Below, in pieces: positions 11,061-23,250 of a stretch of DNA of 64,000 nt (positions within the stretch are counted from its first letter, which is position 1; every line of letters begins with the position of its first letter). The translations under genes and the position numbers were made by a program. Origin of the DNA: Angiostrongylus vasorum (taxonomy: Eukaryota; Nematoda; Chromadorea; Rhabditida; Metastrongylidae); assembly GCA_018806985.1 (NCBI GenBank), contig JADANN010000468.1, positions 1,860,001-1,924,000 of the forward strand, written 5' to 3'. Below the pieces are notes generated by a model that did no database searches, was not told the DNA's origin, and was given only the letters and a program-made list of their open reading frames with translations.

Positions 11061-12352
11061 TAAGTGAGAACGCTCTAGCTCGTTTATCCCACTACCAGTA
11101 CTTGAAATGTTTGAAGACCATACTGGATGATAGATACGAAGAAACAAATCGAATTCAGGAAGTGCGAAGATCCGCAAACTAGTCGTAAAAATTGGTGGGC
11201 ATTGTGAAAAAGTTTTAAAGAAATCTTTATCCACAATCAATCCCTGGTCATTTTATGGATCTGCGAGCGATTCGTTTGTCGGCTTGTGACTAAGCTTTTT
11301 GTCGAAAACATTCGTGCAAACTAACTAAAGCTTTTTGCTTGGCAAGAAACTCGACACTTGAAGTTTGTTTGTTGGACATCTGACGTCGAACATCTTAAAA
11401 GCACGTGATTTCGAATCACAAGGAAAAAAAATGGGAAGTTATTGACAAGTAGACCATTCAGTGTGGTTTTCGGGGAAACCATTAAGACTATTACTACGCT
11501 GGTGTGATACTAAGGAAATATTTTCTCATATAAAACCAATTTTTTAAACAGTAATAAGCGAGTTCGTATCACCATTGAATATAACAACTACTGACTTTTG
11601 TAGACCGCTTTGTCTACCGTAGGTATGCCAGCGCGTTGACTTTTCATCTACATTGTCGGGTTCTTCAGAAACTGCTGATGCGATCTGCTGACAAGAACTA
11701 TGTAAAAATCTCGTACTGCCAATCGTCGATCCGAATGTGAGGGGAAATTTATGCTTGTTATTTCTTTTAGCCGAGGAAAAAGTTGCGAAGCTAGACATAC
11801 TTAACATTGGAATCAGTTTCTAGGAGATTAGGACTGATGATTTTGGCACACGACCAAAACACTGACGTAGTTTGTCAGTTTTTTTCGTTGATACGTCAAT
11901 CTTTCTTTCTGAAAACATGTGGTCACCAAGTGACTTAAGCTAAGCGCCTGCAATTTCTATCAGTTTTAAAGGATGTTGTGTTTTATATGAAGAAGTGCCT
12001 CGATTGGGTGTCTTCTCATTGCTGTGAAGTTCATCACCAAGCCGTTTCTCAACCTGTTGAACATTTCACCAACAACGATATGCCAACTTATTCGACCCGC
12101 TTATTTTCTTTTTCCATTAGTTCAACCAACGAGCTAATCCGGCAATTAAGATCAGACAGTACAAAGTGCTAAGAAGTTAAAGTTAAGGTTTTGAAAAGTC
12201 AGGAAAGTTAAAAGCTGAACTACAAAAATCCTCAACAGCTTCAAGTATTTGGTTAGGTAATAATTCTTTACATCTGTATTTTTTTCAAGGCGTTTCTACA
12301 TCTGTGTAAAGGAATGCTTCCAGTAGATTTTTCGCCTTTAACACGAAGCTAG
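11061..12352. other. no recognisable gene
   Basis: About 1.3 kb with several short frames and no splice-supported coding signal that I can defend. Confidence 0.4.
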
Positions 12353-12624
12353 GAGATAAAGCTTTCGGCGTTGATCAATCCCTGAGGGATGCGCCATGTA
12401 TTCGACTTCATCAAGCATCGTTGGAGGTGATTGAATGCATATCTGACCTTTAGAAATGGCTCGCGGTGACCTACCGATGTATCGAGCCAGTGCTGCTATC
12501 CTCCTACACAAGTCTGGTCTAATTTGCCAACCCTGAAGGGATGGAGGGCTTGGCTAGCCACGGGGGGCGAGGACCGATCGCATGTCTATGTGTCGCATGG
12601 TGCCTCCGACCACTGCGCCACACT
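12353..12624 (-). mobile_element. tRNA-derived SINE
   Basis: Near full-length minus copy from agataaagctttcggcgtt to cactgcgccacac; the head lacks the last few G/C bases. Confidence 0.85.
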
Positions 12625-14310
12625 CACTTTCGCTTTTTTATCTTTTATTCTTTTAACATATAATGCCTGAGATGCATTGAATCCAATGCATTAATCTATT
12701 GAATGCCCATTTTGTACTTCAACCCAACACATCCTAGCTCACATCGAACTTTATTAAATAGAATAAAACTTGTGAGAATCTTCAGATTCTTAGCTACAGT
12801 ATAGAATCTACCTCATTCTAAAAAAGATGAAATCTCGATTTTCTGGAGTTGGTGACAAATCATTCTTACTTTTTGCCCCCAGAGCTCATATCTCAACATG
12901 AAAGCAAATAAATAGAAAGTATTTCGCCCGGTAAGATACGATGGTGTTCGTCAGTGTATCACCTATATTTTAGCTGGTGTAGTTGCTTCAAATTATCAAA
13001 AAGTTGAACTCCGTTTTCAATTGTTTGAAAACCCGTGCTCCTTAACATATTTGGAAACGGATGCTATTAGAAATTACACATTCCTTTGGTCATAGATGAA
13101 GCCTATTCCGTAAAGTTATTTACCACCCTCTCCTCAAGTCCTTTAGTAGAATGAATTCATTGCCAGTTGACGTAAAACCAGTTACAAGCGTTACATGTTA
13201 AAGCAAACAGCTATAGTTTGGGATTCTCTGCATGCTCACTGCATTAAGATGTTAAGTAAATTCACGTGAAGATCAATATCGAAGATATTTTCATGGTGAA
13301 AACTGATAGAAACAGTTGTTAAGTTCAGAACCACAACTTACTCCCGTTGACCAGCTGCACTGTTCTAGAGCAACTGTGCATCAATACTATTCTAGAAGCG
13401 ATCGTGGTCGCTAAACAGTATGATTACGAAGAGTTTAAAATCATCACAAAATATAGTGGGGATAGCATGATAACCGCGTCGATAACCGTCACTGAACTCA
13501 TTTCAATTTCAACCACTCTTCATCTGATCACATGAAGGACATCACCGAGCCGGTGTCTTTTCTGAAGTGTGTGAAAGTGCTGTCAGTTAGTGCGAGTGGA
13601 TTCGTGTTCCCCATATGATGGCCGTGCTAGGCTACATTCTTGACTTATTTGATACGAAATCTTGCAAGGTTAGCTGATAGACTTCTTCAGCTCATCCCTA
13701 CTAAGGACATAGTTAAATGTTCCTGGTTATATCGCATAAACATTCTAGTCCATATCAGATAAGGTTAAGAGCGTCTTTGTTACAAAGCATTTTTCTTTGA
13801 GTAACTGCATGACTTGGCGACGAGGCCGTTCTTGTGTCCTAAATTGGCTAATGATAGCTCCTGTGTAAAGAAACCTTTTCACTCTTGACTTGAACACCGT
13901 CACGTCTAACACTGTTGTCTTTCAAAACTTGTTTGTAACTATTCTACATTAAGATTGTTCTTAATATCGGTATGGATTATCCATGTCTTAGTTTTCAGTA
14001 AGCTAACACATTTGCGAAATATTCTTATTGAAGTTTTTGTTCAACCACATCTCTGACAATGATAGCATTTTGGGAAGATACAACAATGCCATGAATACTT
14101 GACTCAAATCGTTTATTGTTTTTATTAGAATATTTTTCAATCATAACCAAAGCGAATCGCTATAAACCTCCGGCATCCAAAAATAACAAGCAGAAACTTT
14201 ACATACGACCTTGTAAATGGCTATAGCATCAAAACACTTCGCAGTAAAAAGTTATACCAACCTTGTGTAAGCTTCAAAAACAAATCAAGATACTGGCCCT
14301 TTATCCCGTG
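12625..14310. other. no recognisable gene
   Basis: About 1.7 kb without an assignable feature. A frame at 13347-13535 has no flanking splice sites that connect it to anything. Confidence 0.4.
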
Positions 14311-14590
14311 GACGCATGTGGCGCACTGGTCGGAGGCCTCCTGCAACACAAACGTGGAATCGATCCCTGCACCCATGGCCCACCAAGCTTTCCATCCCTC
14401 CGGGGTCGGCAGATTGGTACCAGACTTGTCTGGGAGGATAGCCAGCACTGGCTCGATACATCGGTAGGCCACAGCGAGTCATCGTATAGGCCAAATGTGC
14501 ATCCAATCACCTCGAAACGATACTCAATGAAGTCGAATGCATGGCGCATCCCTTAGAGATTGATCAACGACGAGAGCTTTAACCTTTATA
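14311..14590 (+). mobile_element. tRNA-derived SINE
   Basis: Full-length plus copy. A box tgtggcgcactggtcgg, B box ggaatcgatccctgc, body cagacttgtctgggaggat and 3' end gacgagagctttaacctttat. Confidence 0.88.
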
Positions 14591-15021
14591 AAAGCTTTTT
14601 AGCTTATATCTCGTGGAGATGAGAGTCGATCTTAAAATTATTTACTTTATTATGAGCCAGTTAATATAATCCAAATATTATGGACCGTGATGGAGAAAAG
14701 AGTCACTCGGATTGGGATTGTTCGTGTTCAATGGTCTGGATTGAATGACAGTAATATTACTTCATTCTCGCGAGTCACTTCTACTCACTCTGTTCAGTTT
14801 GATGATGCGACTTTGAATGCCAACACATCTTCACCAACATTTTGAATTTGACTAGGTGGAATGGATTTTATATTCATACTTTGTTTACTACTTTTTCATA
14901 CACTTTACGTTGAGGTGCTTCCGACACTCTACTTAAATCAGTGTAGTTCTGGTGATACTGAAATCCCTCTGAAAGTACTAACGTGTTGTTAATTAGTTAC
15001 TAATACATCGTTTATTACAGA

Positions 15022-15495
15022 TTAATCAATGTTTTCGTTGAGTTCAGCCAGCTTCATCAGAACCGGTCTGATGTCGTTTACGTCCTAGAAAATAAAATGT
15101 TATGTACAGATTTTATATGGTATAAGGACTTAGCAACCAAGTGCAAACCGATATCATAAACCAAGATAATTTGCTAACGATGACACATTAAATACTGCAG
15201 CGGCACTTACTTTTAGGGTGTCGTCGTTCTCACTGAGTACACCTATCAGAAATTTGGCCTAAGGTATATCAGAATTTATTTAAATTGCTCAGATTTGTTT
15301 TTTCGTCCTATGTTCGACCTATGTCCTACGGCCACAAGGACGTCACCCACCATGTTCGGAGCAGACCTCCACGACGGACGACGATTGCACAACACAGAAA
15401 CGAATAAAAAAAACTTGTTGGCCCCACACTACCTGCGAAGATAGGTCATCCAAGTATTCTAGTAAGAAAGCATGTTTGACCGGAAGTTTTTGTAT
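15022..15495 (-). CDS. 3' end of an unidentified minus-strand gene (three exons)
   Basis: Three minus-strand exons fit together in phase 0. Exon a, 15495-15433, reads IQKLPVKHAFLLEYLDDLSS plus Q, with ttgtttttcaag before it and gtagtg after it. Exon b, 15258-15211, reads AKFLIGVLSENDDTLK, with accttag and gtaagt. Exon c, 15084-15022, reads DVNDIRPVLMKLAELNENID then TAA, with ttttctag before it. An AATAAA signal (plus coordinates 15011-15016) lies just after the stop. The 57 residues are helical-looking and leucine-rich. I do not recognise the protein. Upstream exons above 15496 were not resolved: possible pieces such as HITGALRDICVVEYPSKS near 15900 lack good acceptors. The exon structure and tail signal make this much more than a chance frame. 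Confidence 0.55.
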
Positions 15496-16033
15496 CTTGA
15501 AAAACAAATTCACGTGGAAATCAATAAAGCCGTCTTGCCGTAAGAGAATGGAGACATAGGAGTATACTCCGACTATTATCCACTGTATACAAACCCCTTG
15601 CGCAAGTCACTCTAAACAGGAATTATAACGAATAGGAGTAAATAGGGTTTAGAAAAAGATTTAGTATGACGGCTCATATCCACACGGAAATGAGAGAGCC
15701 TTCGCAGGAGATTTAGATATCGCTCAGCGAAATTTGGATTGACTAAGAAGGATGTGAACAGCGGTGATTGCTAGTAACATTGCCTTCCAGTCGCCAATGA
15801 TATCGTTCTCACAAGCATAAGCTCATGATGCCAAACCAAGTAGAAGGGTCCAGGTATTTCAAATACTGACCGATTTTGAAGGGTACTCAACGACACAGAT
15901 ATCTCGCAATGCTCCAGTTATGTGCACGCGTGAATTGAGAAGTCATCGGAATGAATCAATTGGTCCTATAGCTATGTGAAAGCAATCAAATGGCTTAGAA
16001 AAAATTTCCAAAAAACAACGCAACAATATATGT

Positions 16034-16035
<2 letters not shown>
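15496..16035. other. probable 5' continuation of the minus-strand gene, unresolved
   Basis: Minus-strand reading gives short coding-like runs (LRDICVVEYPSKS before gtcagt, and ERYLNLLRRLSHFRVDMSRH), but I could not join them in frame to the exon at 15433-15495. They may be missed exons or old repeat. Confidence 0.25.

Positions 16036-16081
<46 letters not shown>
16036..16081. repeat. (TA)n microsatellite
   Basis: Uninterrupted alternating TA run, directly against the left end of the palindromic element. Confidence 0.95.
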
Positions 16082-16083
<2 letters not shown>

Positions 16084-16708
16084 TACACTGCCCTTCTTTG
16101 GCCAACGCGAGGTTGGTATAGATGAATTGTTGTTGTTGTCGTTGTTCAATGGATAGCGCGACGTATCATTTGTAACAGTAGCCCCACAATACGGTGAAGT
16201 ACATAGTATTAATGAAGATCCAGCATATGAGAAGACTCAATTTTCGAAAACCACCGCAATGCCGTTCGACCACCCATGTGCTGTTCACGAGGGATGATGA
16301 GTGACACGCATCCATGGGGATGTGCATCAAAGAATTTTAATACGTTTAAAAAGATGAAAAAATTAAATTTTTTATCAAATTGCCAAAATATGCTATTAAA
16401 GTTATTGTTATTATTTATTTTATTACCGAATTTTTAATATGTTTAAAAAGATCTTTTTTGATGCACATCCTCGTGGGTGGGTGTCACTCATCATCCATCG
16501 TGAACAGCATGCGGGTGGTCCAACGGCATGGTGGGTGGTTTTTGAAAACTGGCGCCTTTTCACATGCTGGATCTTCATTAATAGTATGTACTTCACCGAA
16601 TTGTGGGACTACTGTTACATATAACGTCCCGTCATCCATTGAACAACGACAACAACAACAATAAGAACATCTATCCCAACCTCGCGTCAGCCAAACAAGG
16701 GGCATTCC
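16084..16708. mobile_element. palindromic PLE-derived element, diverged
   Basis: Inverted arms of roughly 270 bp (about 16084-16352 and 16437-16708) separated by an AT-rich centre. Paired landmarks are gcgaggttggtataga with tctatcccaacctcgcgtc, gttgttgtcgttgttcaatg with cattgaacaacgacaacaac, and tagtattaatgaagatccag with tggatcttcattaatagtat. The arm sequence matches the 3' end of the PLE at 4843-4980. The place where the hammerhead core sits in that copy is degraded here. Confidence 0.7.
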
Positions 16709-16720
16709 GCAAGAATATAT

Positions 16721-17157
16721 CTATCTATTATTATGCAGAGGTTTATAGAAAGTTAATGTTATCGAACGCCTCATTGTGAAGTTGATGGTGGGAGCATACC
16801 AGATCACAAAAAGTGCGAAAGGAATCAGAGGCTCCCACCTAAGTAGGAGTTCAATTAAAGGCAGTAGTGTAAAAAGCATGGAAAGGACACGGAATGTGCG
16901 TGCATCCTCTGGACAGGACCCGTAAGTAACTGAATTCCATGGCATGTATCAATGGTTAGACTTCCTTAGAAAGATAGTGAACGGGAATATTTAAGCTCTT
17001 CATGTCCCTTGAGTGAGCCAGTTCCGTTGTGTAACTCTGGCATGTGAAAAGGACGAACGGATACTTTACATACGACAGCTCGAATCACTCCATAATCAAC
17101 GAGGGAAAGGACAAGCAAACCAGATGGTGTTAACGCGAAAAGAAAGATGTTGATCAT
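16721..17157 (-). other. possible membrane-protein exons, unidentified
   Basis: Two minus-strand frames in series (17157-16966 and 16945-16721) contain hydrophobic runs, FLFALTPSGLLVLSLVDYGV and VLSMLFTLLPLIELLL then PFALFVIWYAPTINF. They could be exons of a multi-pass protein. Splice sites are not convincing and the family is not recognised. Confidence 0.25.
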
Positions 17158-17806
17158 ACAGAACCAGCACCGGTTGAACTGCTGTGTTCAATCATTCTTG
17201 TACGAATCGAAGAAAGGGCACTTTAGAAAAGCAGATTCTTAAATCACTTTTAAACTGTGCAGAGGATTTAGCTATCACTTATCCTTAGCAAGAGGCTCAA
17301 AAAGCACTTCAGAAACGAATTTAAGTTAAAATTATATCGTCGATGTTTACTTTTTAACTGCCATATCCACACAACTGGAGTTTTCCCGCAACGGTCAAAA
17401 TGAGGACATAGTGATAGAAATCAGCACCAGTATACATAAGGATGACAAATTTTCAGCTGCCTAACATATAACAAAGCAGATGTCATGTTGCGGGGTAGTG
17501 GGCTGATAGCAGATACCGATAATATGGATGTGGCACGGATTCTCGTCCAAGCTATTCTCGTTTCTCCCCGATCTCATACGTCGATCAACTTCACTAAAGA
17601 GTTCGCATAGCCGAAAGCACATCCATGGTTGTAGTGATTTCACGGATCAAAGCACAAATGTGGTGCTGAAAAATCTCTACGAGACTTTCCATCGTTTTCA
17701 CTTGGCAGAAAAAATATCATATCAATGACAAATGCCGTTTATATAGGCATCTTACGATGGTTTGTTGAAATGACCTAATTTTCATGCATATCATTTACTA
17801 CAAGTA
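17158..17806. other. no recognisable gene
   Basis: A 60-codon minus-strand frame near 17461-17643 is the only coding-like piece, and it is unsupported. Confidence 0.35.
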
Positions 17807-18075
17807 GGGGCGTGTAGCACAATGGTTAGAGCAGGCGTGCAACAGACACATGGTCATTGGTTCGATCTCGCGCCTTAAGCTTTGCAAACTCCTCAATCTC
17901 TCCATGGTCTCACTTCTAGAAAGCTAAAAACACAGACCCAACACATCGGTAGATCCTTAAAAGTTATTGTAGACACAAAATATACATTTGATCAGCTGGA
18001 CGACGCTACGAGTGGAGTCGAATGCATGGTGCATTTTTACAGAGTCGATAAAGTCAAACGCTTTATCCCTTAGCT
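17807..18075 (+). repeat. diverged SINE with well-kept tRNA head
   Basis: Head ggggcgtgtagcacaatggt with tagagc and B box ttggttcgatctcgcgcc, closer to a tRNA than the young copies. The body is strongly diverged but ends with the family signature (gtcgaatgcatggtgcat, cgctttatccctt). Confidence 0.65.
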
Positions 18076-18320
18076 CTTAGATGACTCATTTTACAGACCA
18101 CGTTATTTCGAATGGAAAATAATTCAACACTCACATACAGATGTACTACGAGTAAGTTAATAAAAAAAAACTTCGGTCTACCCGAAATAATCGTTAGGGT
18201 GGTGATTTCCCCGCCGACCAGCAGAAAACCACTACCGGGATTCTAATAGCTTTTTCACGACTTTCCAAATACCTTTCTGATTACCAAAGCAAATAATGCC
18301 TTGTAGTTCTGTATGTAGGA

Positions 18321-18600
18321 AGGGCACGTGTGGAGCAGGGGTCGGAGGCGCACTGCAACACACACGTGGAATCGGTCCCCCGCGTCCATAGCCCACCAAG
18401 CCTTCCATCCCTCCGAGTTAGGCAAATTAGTACCAGACTTGTCTGGAAGGATAGCAGCACTGGCTCGATACATCGGTAGGCCACAGCGAGTCATCGTATA
18501 GACCAACTATGCATCAAATCACCTCGAAACGATACTCAATGAAGTCGAATGCATGGCGCATCCCTCAGAGATTGATCGACGTCGACAGCTTTATCCTTTA
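18321..18600 (+). mobile_element. tRNA-derived SINE
   Basis: Full-length plus copy; A box tgtggagcaggggtcgg, B box ggaatcggtcccccgc, 3' end acagctttatccttta. Confidence 0.87.
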
Positions 18601-19394
18601 TTTTAGTTATTATATCATAATTTCTCGAACTGGTCGCTTTTTCAAAATGAACGTGTTTTACGCACAAGTTCATTCTTTCAAGAACACATAAGTAAAGTAC
18701 AATGAAATTAAGAATTTTCGAACGTTGGAAAAAAAACAATATTTTAGTGTTCAGAACAACACCGACGTAAATACACTACTTGTACAGATTTATGGGTACG
18801 TAAATAAATAGCGTCTCAATAACTGGTCGTCTACTCTTTATAAGAAAAGATCTGTGTCCACGTCGAACGGATGTCATTGATCACCAGAATGAAAGCTGGC
18901 TGACAAGGGCGACTTACAAACGATACTCGATGGCGTCAACTAGTCTTTCCACTTCCCCTTAACAACCTCTCCTTAACACATACGAAAGTTGAATAACACT
19001 CAAAAAATGGTGACGAATCTTATTAAATCCGGAGAGAAGAACGATAATCAGGAAAGCTAAGTGGATTGAACTGCATTCGACCCCACCATCTTTCGAGCCT
19101 ATCAGTTTACTGAACGCCATATTCCTATCGTCACAGGAATCGCTCCTGTCCTGAATAAATCTGAGTTCCAAACTTCCCTCTGATTCGTGACTGCCGGTGA
19201 GTGAATGTGGTGAAGGCATGGAAGGCGCTTGCACAGCTGCCGCAGGATTCCAGTGAATATCACGCACAACCGGCAATCAACGTGTTAATGATGAGAGAAC
19301 ACGACAGATCCTCAAGTTATCCGGTTACTTTCGCGGAAAATCAGAAAACAAAGCCAAAATAACGACAAATACACTAATTACGATAGAAATTACT
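18601..19394. other. no recognisable gene
   Basis: A 105-codon minus frame at 18959-19276 with a mixed-composition N-terminus and a hydrophobic C-terminal part is the only candidate. I find no splice sites or family to support it. Confidence 0.35.
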
Positions 19395-19905
19395 AGTAAG
19401 TACAACCACAATGATTCTCAGATATGAGCAAAACTGGGAACCTTAGTTGCGATTTGAACCCACGACTATCCTTCCCCAGGGTTCATGTGTAAATGCAGGA
19501 TCAAAGCGCAACTGACGTACCGAATTTTTCTCAGGTCTCAGCATCATTGTGGCGGTATTTCACATAGTACCCTTCTATGAAAAAAAATAATAGGCAGTAA
19601 ATAAACGTTAGAACGTGATTTCGATTGCAGCTTCAGTTTAACTGGGTTCAATGCCGATTTGCGTTCCACAGATCATCCCCGTTGACGGGTGAATGACGAT
19701 AGCACCGTTGGAGTGTGAACACAGCTGAGAGAAAGACAAAGCAGGTGTCTCGGTGCTGCAGTGGGCTACACGTGAACCTACGGTAACGCTGATCGGAGGT
19801 TCGAAGCGCAACCAAGGATACGAGTTTTGTTCATATCATATCTCAGCATCACTGTGGTTGTATTTCAGACATATTGTGATGCCATACAGACAGTAAATAA
19901 AAGTC
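19395..19905 (+). repeat. repeat family C, two tandem or inverted units
   Basis: Contains acaaccacaatgattctcag, gtctcagcatcattgtggcg, aataggcagtaaataaa, actgggttcaatgccgattt, gatcggaggttcgaagc and tatctcagcatcactgtggt, i.e. one long unit flanked by a second partial one. Confidence 0.6.
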
Positions 19906-20867
19906 GAAATATACTGATGAGCAGTTGATCAGAGACATTACCTGAATTCCACAAACACGTTGCATATACCTCTCACTTCTAAGTTATTGATTTTTCATCG
20001 ATTGTATCAACGATGTATTCGATTGTATGATATGTTGATCGTTTCCGTGCTTATCATCTATCTTAGTTAAAGTAATAGCGGTTGCGCCTCGATTTCAAGC
20101 AAGCACAAAGAGCCGCACTGTCACCAATGTCCCTAGCCGAACAGACAGACTAGTTGAACAATTGATTCCTCTACAACAATACATTTTGATTAATCGGCTA
20201 GAAGAAAACCTTTATTTCACCACCATATGGACCAGCGAAACGGTTTAATTTTGGAATGAAGTAGTTAAATATGTTTTGTGTAACAATAAACTCCAGGCCA
20301 TGAGATTGAGACAAATAACGAAACCCGACTTAAATGTCCTCTTGAAGAGGAACACTTTATGATAGCTTGATGAAAACATACGTTTCAAACTAAATTTATC
20401 ATTGCCAAGCAGAAATGCCTTTGAAGCATATATGACTCATACTTCTGCCAATGTACGAAATGTTAATATTTTATCTATACGTGTAAAACTGGACCTGAAA
20501 ATTATCACTACGCTGAGAATAGAACTATTCACCATCCATAATTCACAATTCTGGATTAATATCTAAACCATCCTCTATTCCCCGAAAGAATCGATCATTT
20601 CCAATAAACTAAGAGGTTTTATCGATATCTAAAATACATACTTCTCTACTGATATCGTCCAGCTTCACCAGGGTTTTTTTTGTTGCCGAATTTTCCCCAA
20701 TTTTCCAATCAGTTTCTACGAAACTTTAACTAGCCAGGGATAAATTTAGTGTTTTTCAACGGCAAAAAGTACGACTTAGTTCGAGTTGTCGAAATTTGGA
20801 TTGGGTGATCACATTTATATCAAAGGGCTTTCAAAAAAAAGAGGACTATGTAAAATCTGCAGCGCTA
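19906..20867. other. no recognisable gene
   Basis: About 1 kb of AT-rich DNA; nothing supported. Confidence 0.4.
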
Positions 20868-21040
20868 AACACGCATGGTCCCTGGTTCGACCCTACCCAA
20901 GGGCAACAAAGCCCTAGATCTTTAGAGCGTGGTGAAATTTGTACCAAACTTGTCTGATAAAAGGTCTCTCCGATCCATAAAGTCGGGATTCCTCCTGCGA
21001 GGTAAAGATCTGAAAACTTCCTAGTAGTAGAGTTATTCGA
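20868..21040 (+). repeat. diverged SINE head and body
   Basis: B box tccctggttcgaccctacc followed by gtaccaaacttgtctgataa; 5' and 3' ends lost. Confidence 0.5.
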
Positions 21041-22229
21041 GGATTCTAGAGAGAATGAGGTCGACCATCATTCAAAAAGAAAAATCGATGAAAAAAGAAA
21101 AAAGTGCTCAAGTAGCAACCGAACCCACATACTTTTGTGGATGACAATGGCGATGCAACCAACCAGATAAAGGAAGTACTAGGATTCGTATAATATATTC
21201 GTAAAGATAGGTTGTACAAAAAATAAAAAGCTAGATAGGTTGTGTTGCAAGCTACTTCACTAAGCACTCCAGAAAACTGCAAACCAGCTATGACAAATAC
21301 ATTTCATTTCAAACACTTGTGTCAGGTGTCCACTTCCATCCTCCGTGACCTGTTGATTCGGACCCCGCTAAACTCCAGGTTTTCTCCAAGACCTAATGAC
21401 AATGAAACTGATAACTTTTACTTCAGTGGATGTTAGAATAGTGTTTACAAAAACGGACAGAAAAACTCTCCTCATGTTCCATTCAGTGGTTTTTGGACCC
21501 TAACCCGAGAAACCCAACAACAACAACAATGAGACGCCAAACTTCCGTCAAATCAACAACAGATGGCGACTGACTATGATGACAACTATGAGCTGTCTGG
21601 CACGAGAATCTCGAAACCCGAAGAAACAGAAGGAAAGTTTTGCTAATCAATAAAATACTATGCAAAGCAAAACTTGCTAAAGGTAGCCATCTGGGAGTGC
21701 AAAAGCTGCTACAAAGACAACTGGTTTACTTTACAATGTTCAGTAGCCGAAGGTGTTCTAGTGAGTTGAAGAGATGGTTTTAGTACGTCCCACCTCGGAG
21801 AATATGAGCGGATATACCACAGTACTCATTTACTATCCTAGCTAATTGATTTTCCACATCTATATTTGCAAAATCAAAGGTGAATATCAGTTCAGTTGAG
21901 TGCCTCATTTCCTAAATGATCGATCATTTAGTCATCTCTCATCATCTACCAAATTTTTTTCTGCTTTTCACCTCATATAAATTTCTCCACCTACAGACAT
22001 TATAGCGCAGTAGTTTAGAATGCAGCGAGGTCACTCAAGCAGAACTAAGACAAGCCATAAGCTAAATGAATCGATCAATACCTATCCTCGTCAATAGCCG
22101 TGCCATGCTCAAGTTGCTGAACAATTCTCGAAGTGCTAGCAAAAGTAATCGGACGGAACTACATAACACTTGTGTTTAAAAACCGAGAAGACGTAATAAT
22201 GAATTATGCCAATATTTTTCTGAAGAAAA
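21041..22229. other. no recognisable gene
   Basis: No gene with splice support. Frames around 21046-21282 and 21242-21436 are short and mutually exclusive. Confidence 0.35.
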
Positions 22230-22680
22230 CGTAAGGAAGAAAACAGTCGAACAACCGCAACATATATTTTGAAGTAGAAGTCGCCAGCCTCGTACGGTAA
22301 TGGAAAACTTCAGCGCACAAAACTCTCGAAGCATTCTGGATAGATTCCAAGGATCCGAAAATGAGCTCCAGTGAGGAATGCCTCATAATCACGCGTGATA
22401 TCGGACAGTATTTAAGACTCTTATTCCAGTGTGAGAGGCACATAACGCTTCCATGTGAACTCTGTTCAGTTGGTCTTCACGTGAACTACTCAGTGAAAGA
22501 CTCATTGAAAGCAGTGGGTGTACGAAGAAGCCATTTTGTTTTCAATGCGATTAAAATCTTAGTTTCATGCTTTCCCTGTTTGGTTATGGAGGTGTTTGGG
22601 TAGGTAGATTGAAGTCAACTCGACCCTTCCAGGCTTTGATGAAAGCGAAACCCGCTGCCGAAACGCCAGCGCTTTTTTTG
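22230..22680 (+). mobile_element. PLE 3' fragment with decayed hammerhead core
   Basis: Plus-strand fragment beginning at the end of the endonuclease (acgcgtgatatcggacagta, ggcacataacgcttccatgt) and running to ttatggaggtgtttggg and ggctttgatgaaagcgaaa. At 22631-22672 the core reads TTGATGA, hairpin, GAAACGCC. Compared with the intact motif the first C is T and the T before the cleavage site is C, so it should be dead. Confidence 0.6.
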
Positions 22681-22957
22681 TGAGTGGAGAGTCTCATAAC
22701 AACCTCATGTGTGCTTATCAAGAAAACAGCGAATTACTACAACATCTGTTCTTTAATGGCTCCATTAATCAAAATCGACATGTTGTAAACATATCAATAA
22801 CTGAACATATATCGATAGTTAACTACTTTACTAAAACTATCCAGACAAGAACAAATATAAAACCCTGCTTTCATCACGAAAAAAAAACCCGTCTTCAAGC
22901 AACAGCGACTTTCCTTCCGTTACTAGTTAATTTTAACTGCAAACCACAGATATATTC
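22681..22957. other. no recognisable gene
   Basis: A 93-codon frame (22680-22961) overlaps the PLE edge and looks like chance. Confidence 0.3.
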
Positions 22958-22970
22958 ATGATGTCCCATA

Positions 22971-23250
22971 AAGGATAAAAGCTCTCGGCGTTGATCAATC
23001 CCTGAGGGATGCGCCATGCATTCGACTTCACTAAACATCGTTTGGAGGTGATTGAATGCATATTTGGCCTTTATAGTGACTCACGATGGCCTACCGATGT
23101 ATCGAGCCAGTGCTCCTATCCTCCCAGACAAGTCTGGTGCCAATTTGCCCACCCCGAAGGGATGGAAGGCTTGGTGGTCCAAGTGCGCGGGGATCGATTC
23201 CACGTGTGTGTTGCAGGGCGTCTCCGACTACTGCGCTACACACGCCCTTT
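22971..23250 (-). mobile_element. tRNA-derived SINE with perfect 13-bp target duplication
   Basis: Reference copy for the family. On the minus strand it has the head aaagggcgtgtgtagcgcag, an A box, a B box (ggaatcgatcccc), a conserved body (ccagacttgtctgggaggat) and a 3' end agcttttatccttt without poly(A). It is flanked by atgatgtcccata at 22958-22970 and again at 23254-23266, the mark of target-primed insertion. The head GGGCGCG can pair with CGCGCCC about 60 nt later, as a tRNA acceptor stem would. Confidence 0.92.

Noticed and set aside
16380..16705. Three overlapping frames around 16.5 kb
   Set aside because: All are readings of one arm of the palindromic element.
17807..17880. Genuine tRNA gene
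   Set aside because: A and B boxes are good, but the arms do not fold into a full cloverleaf and the sequence continues into a SINE body.
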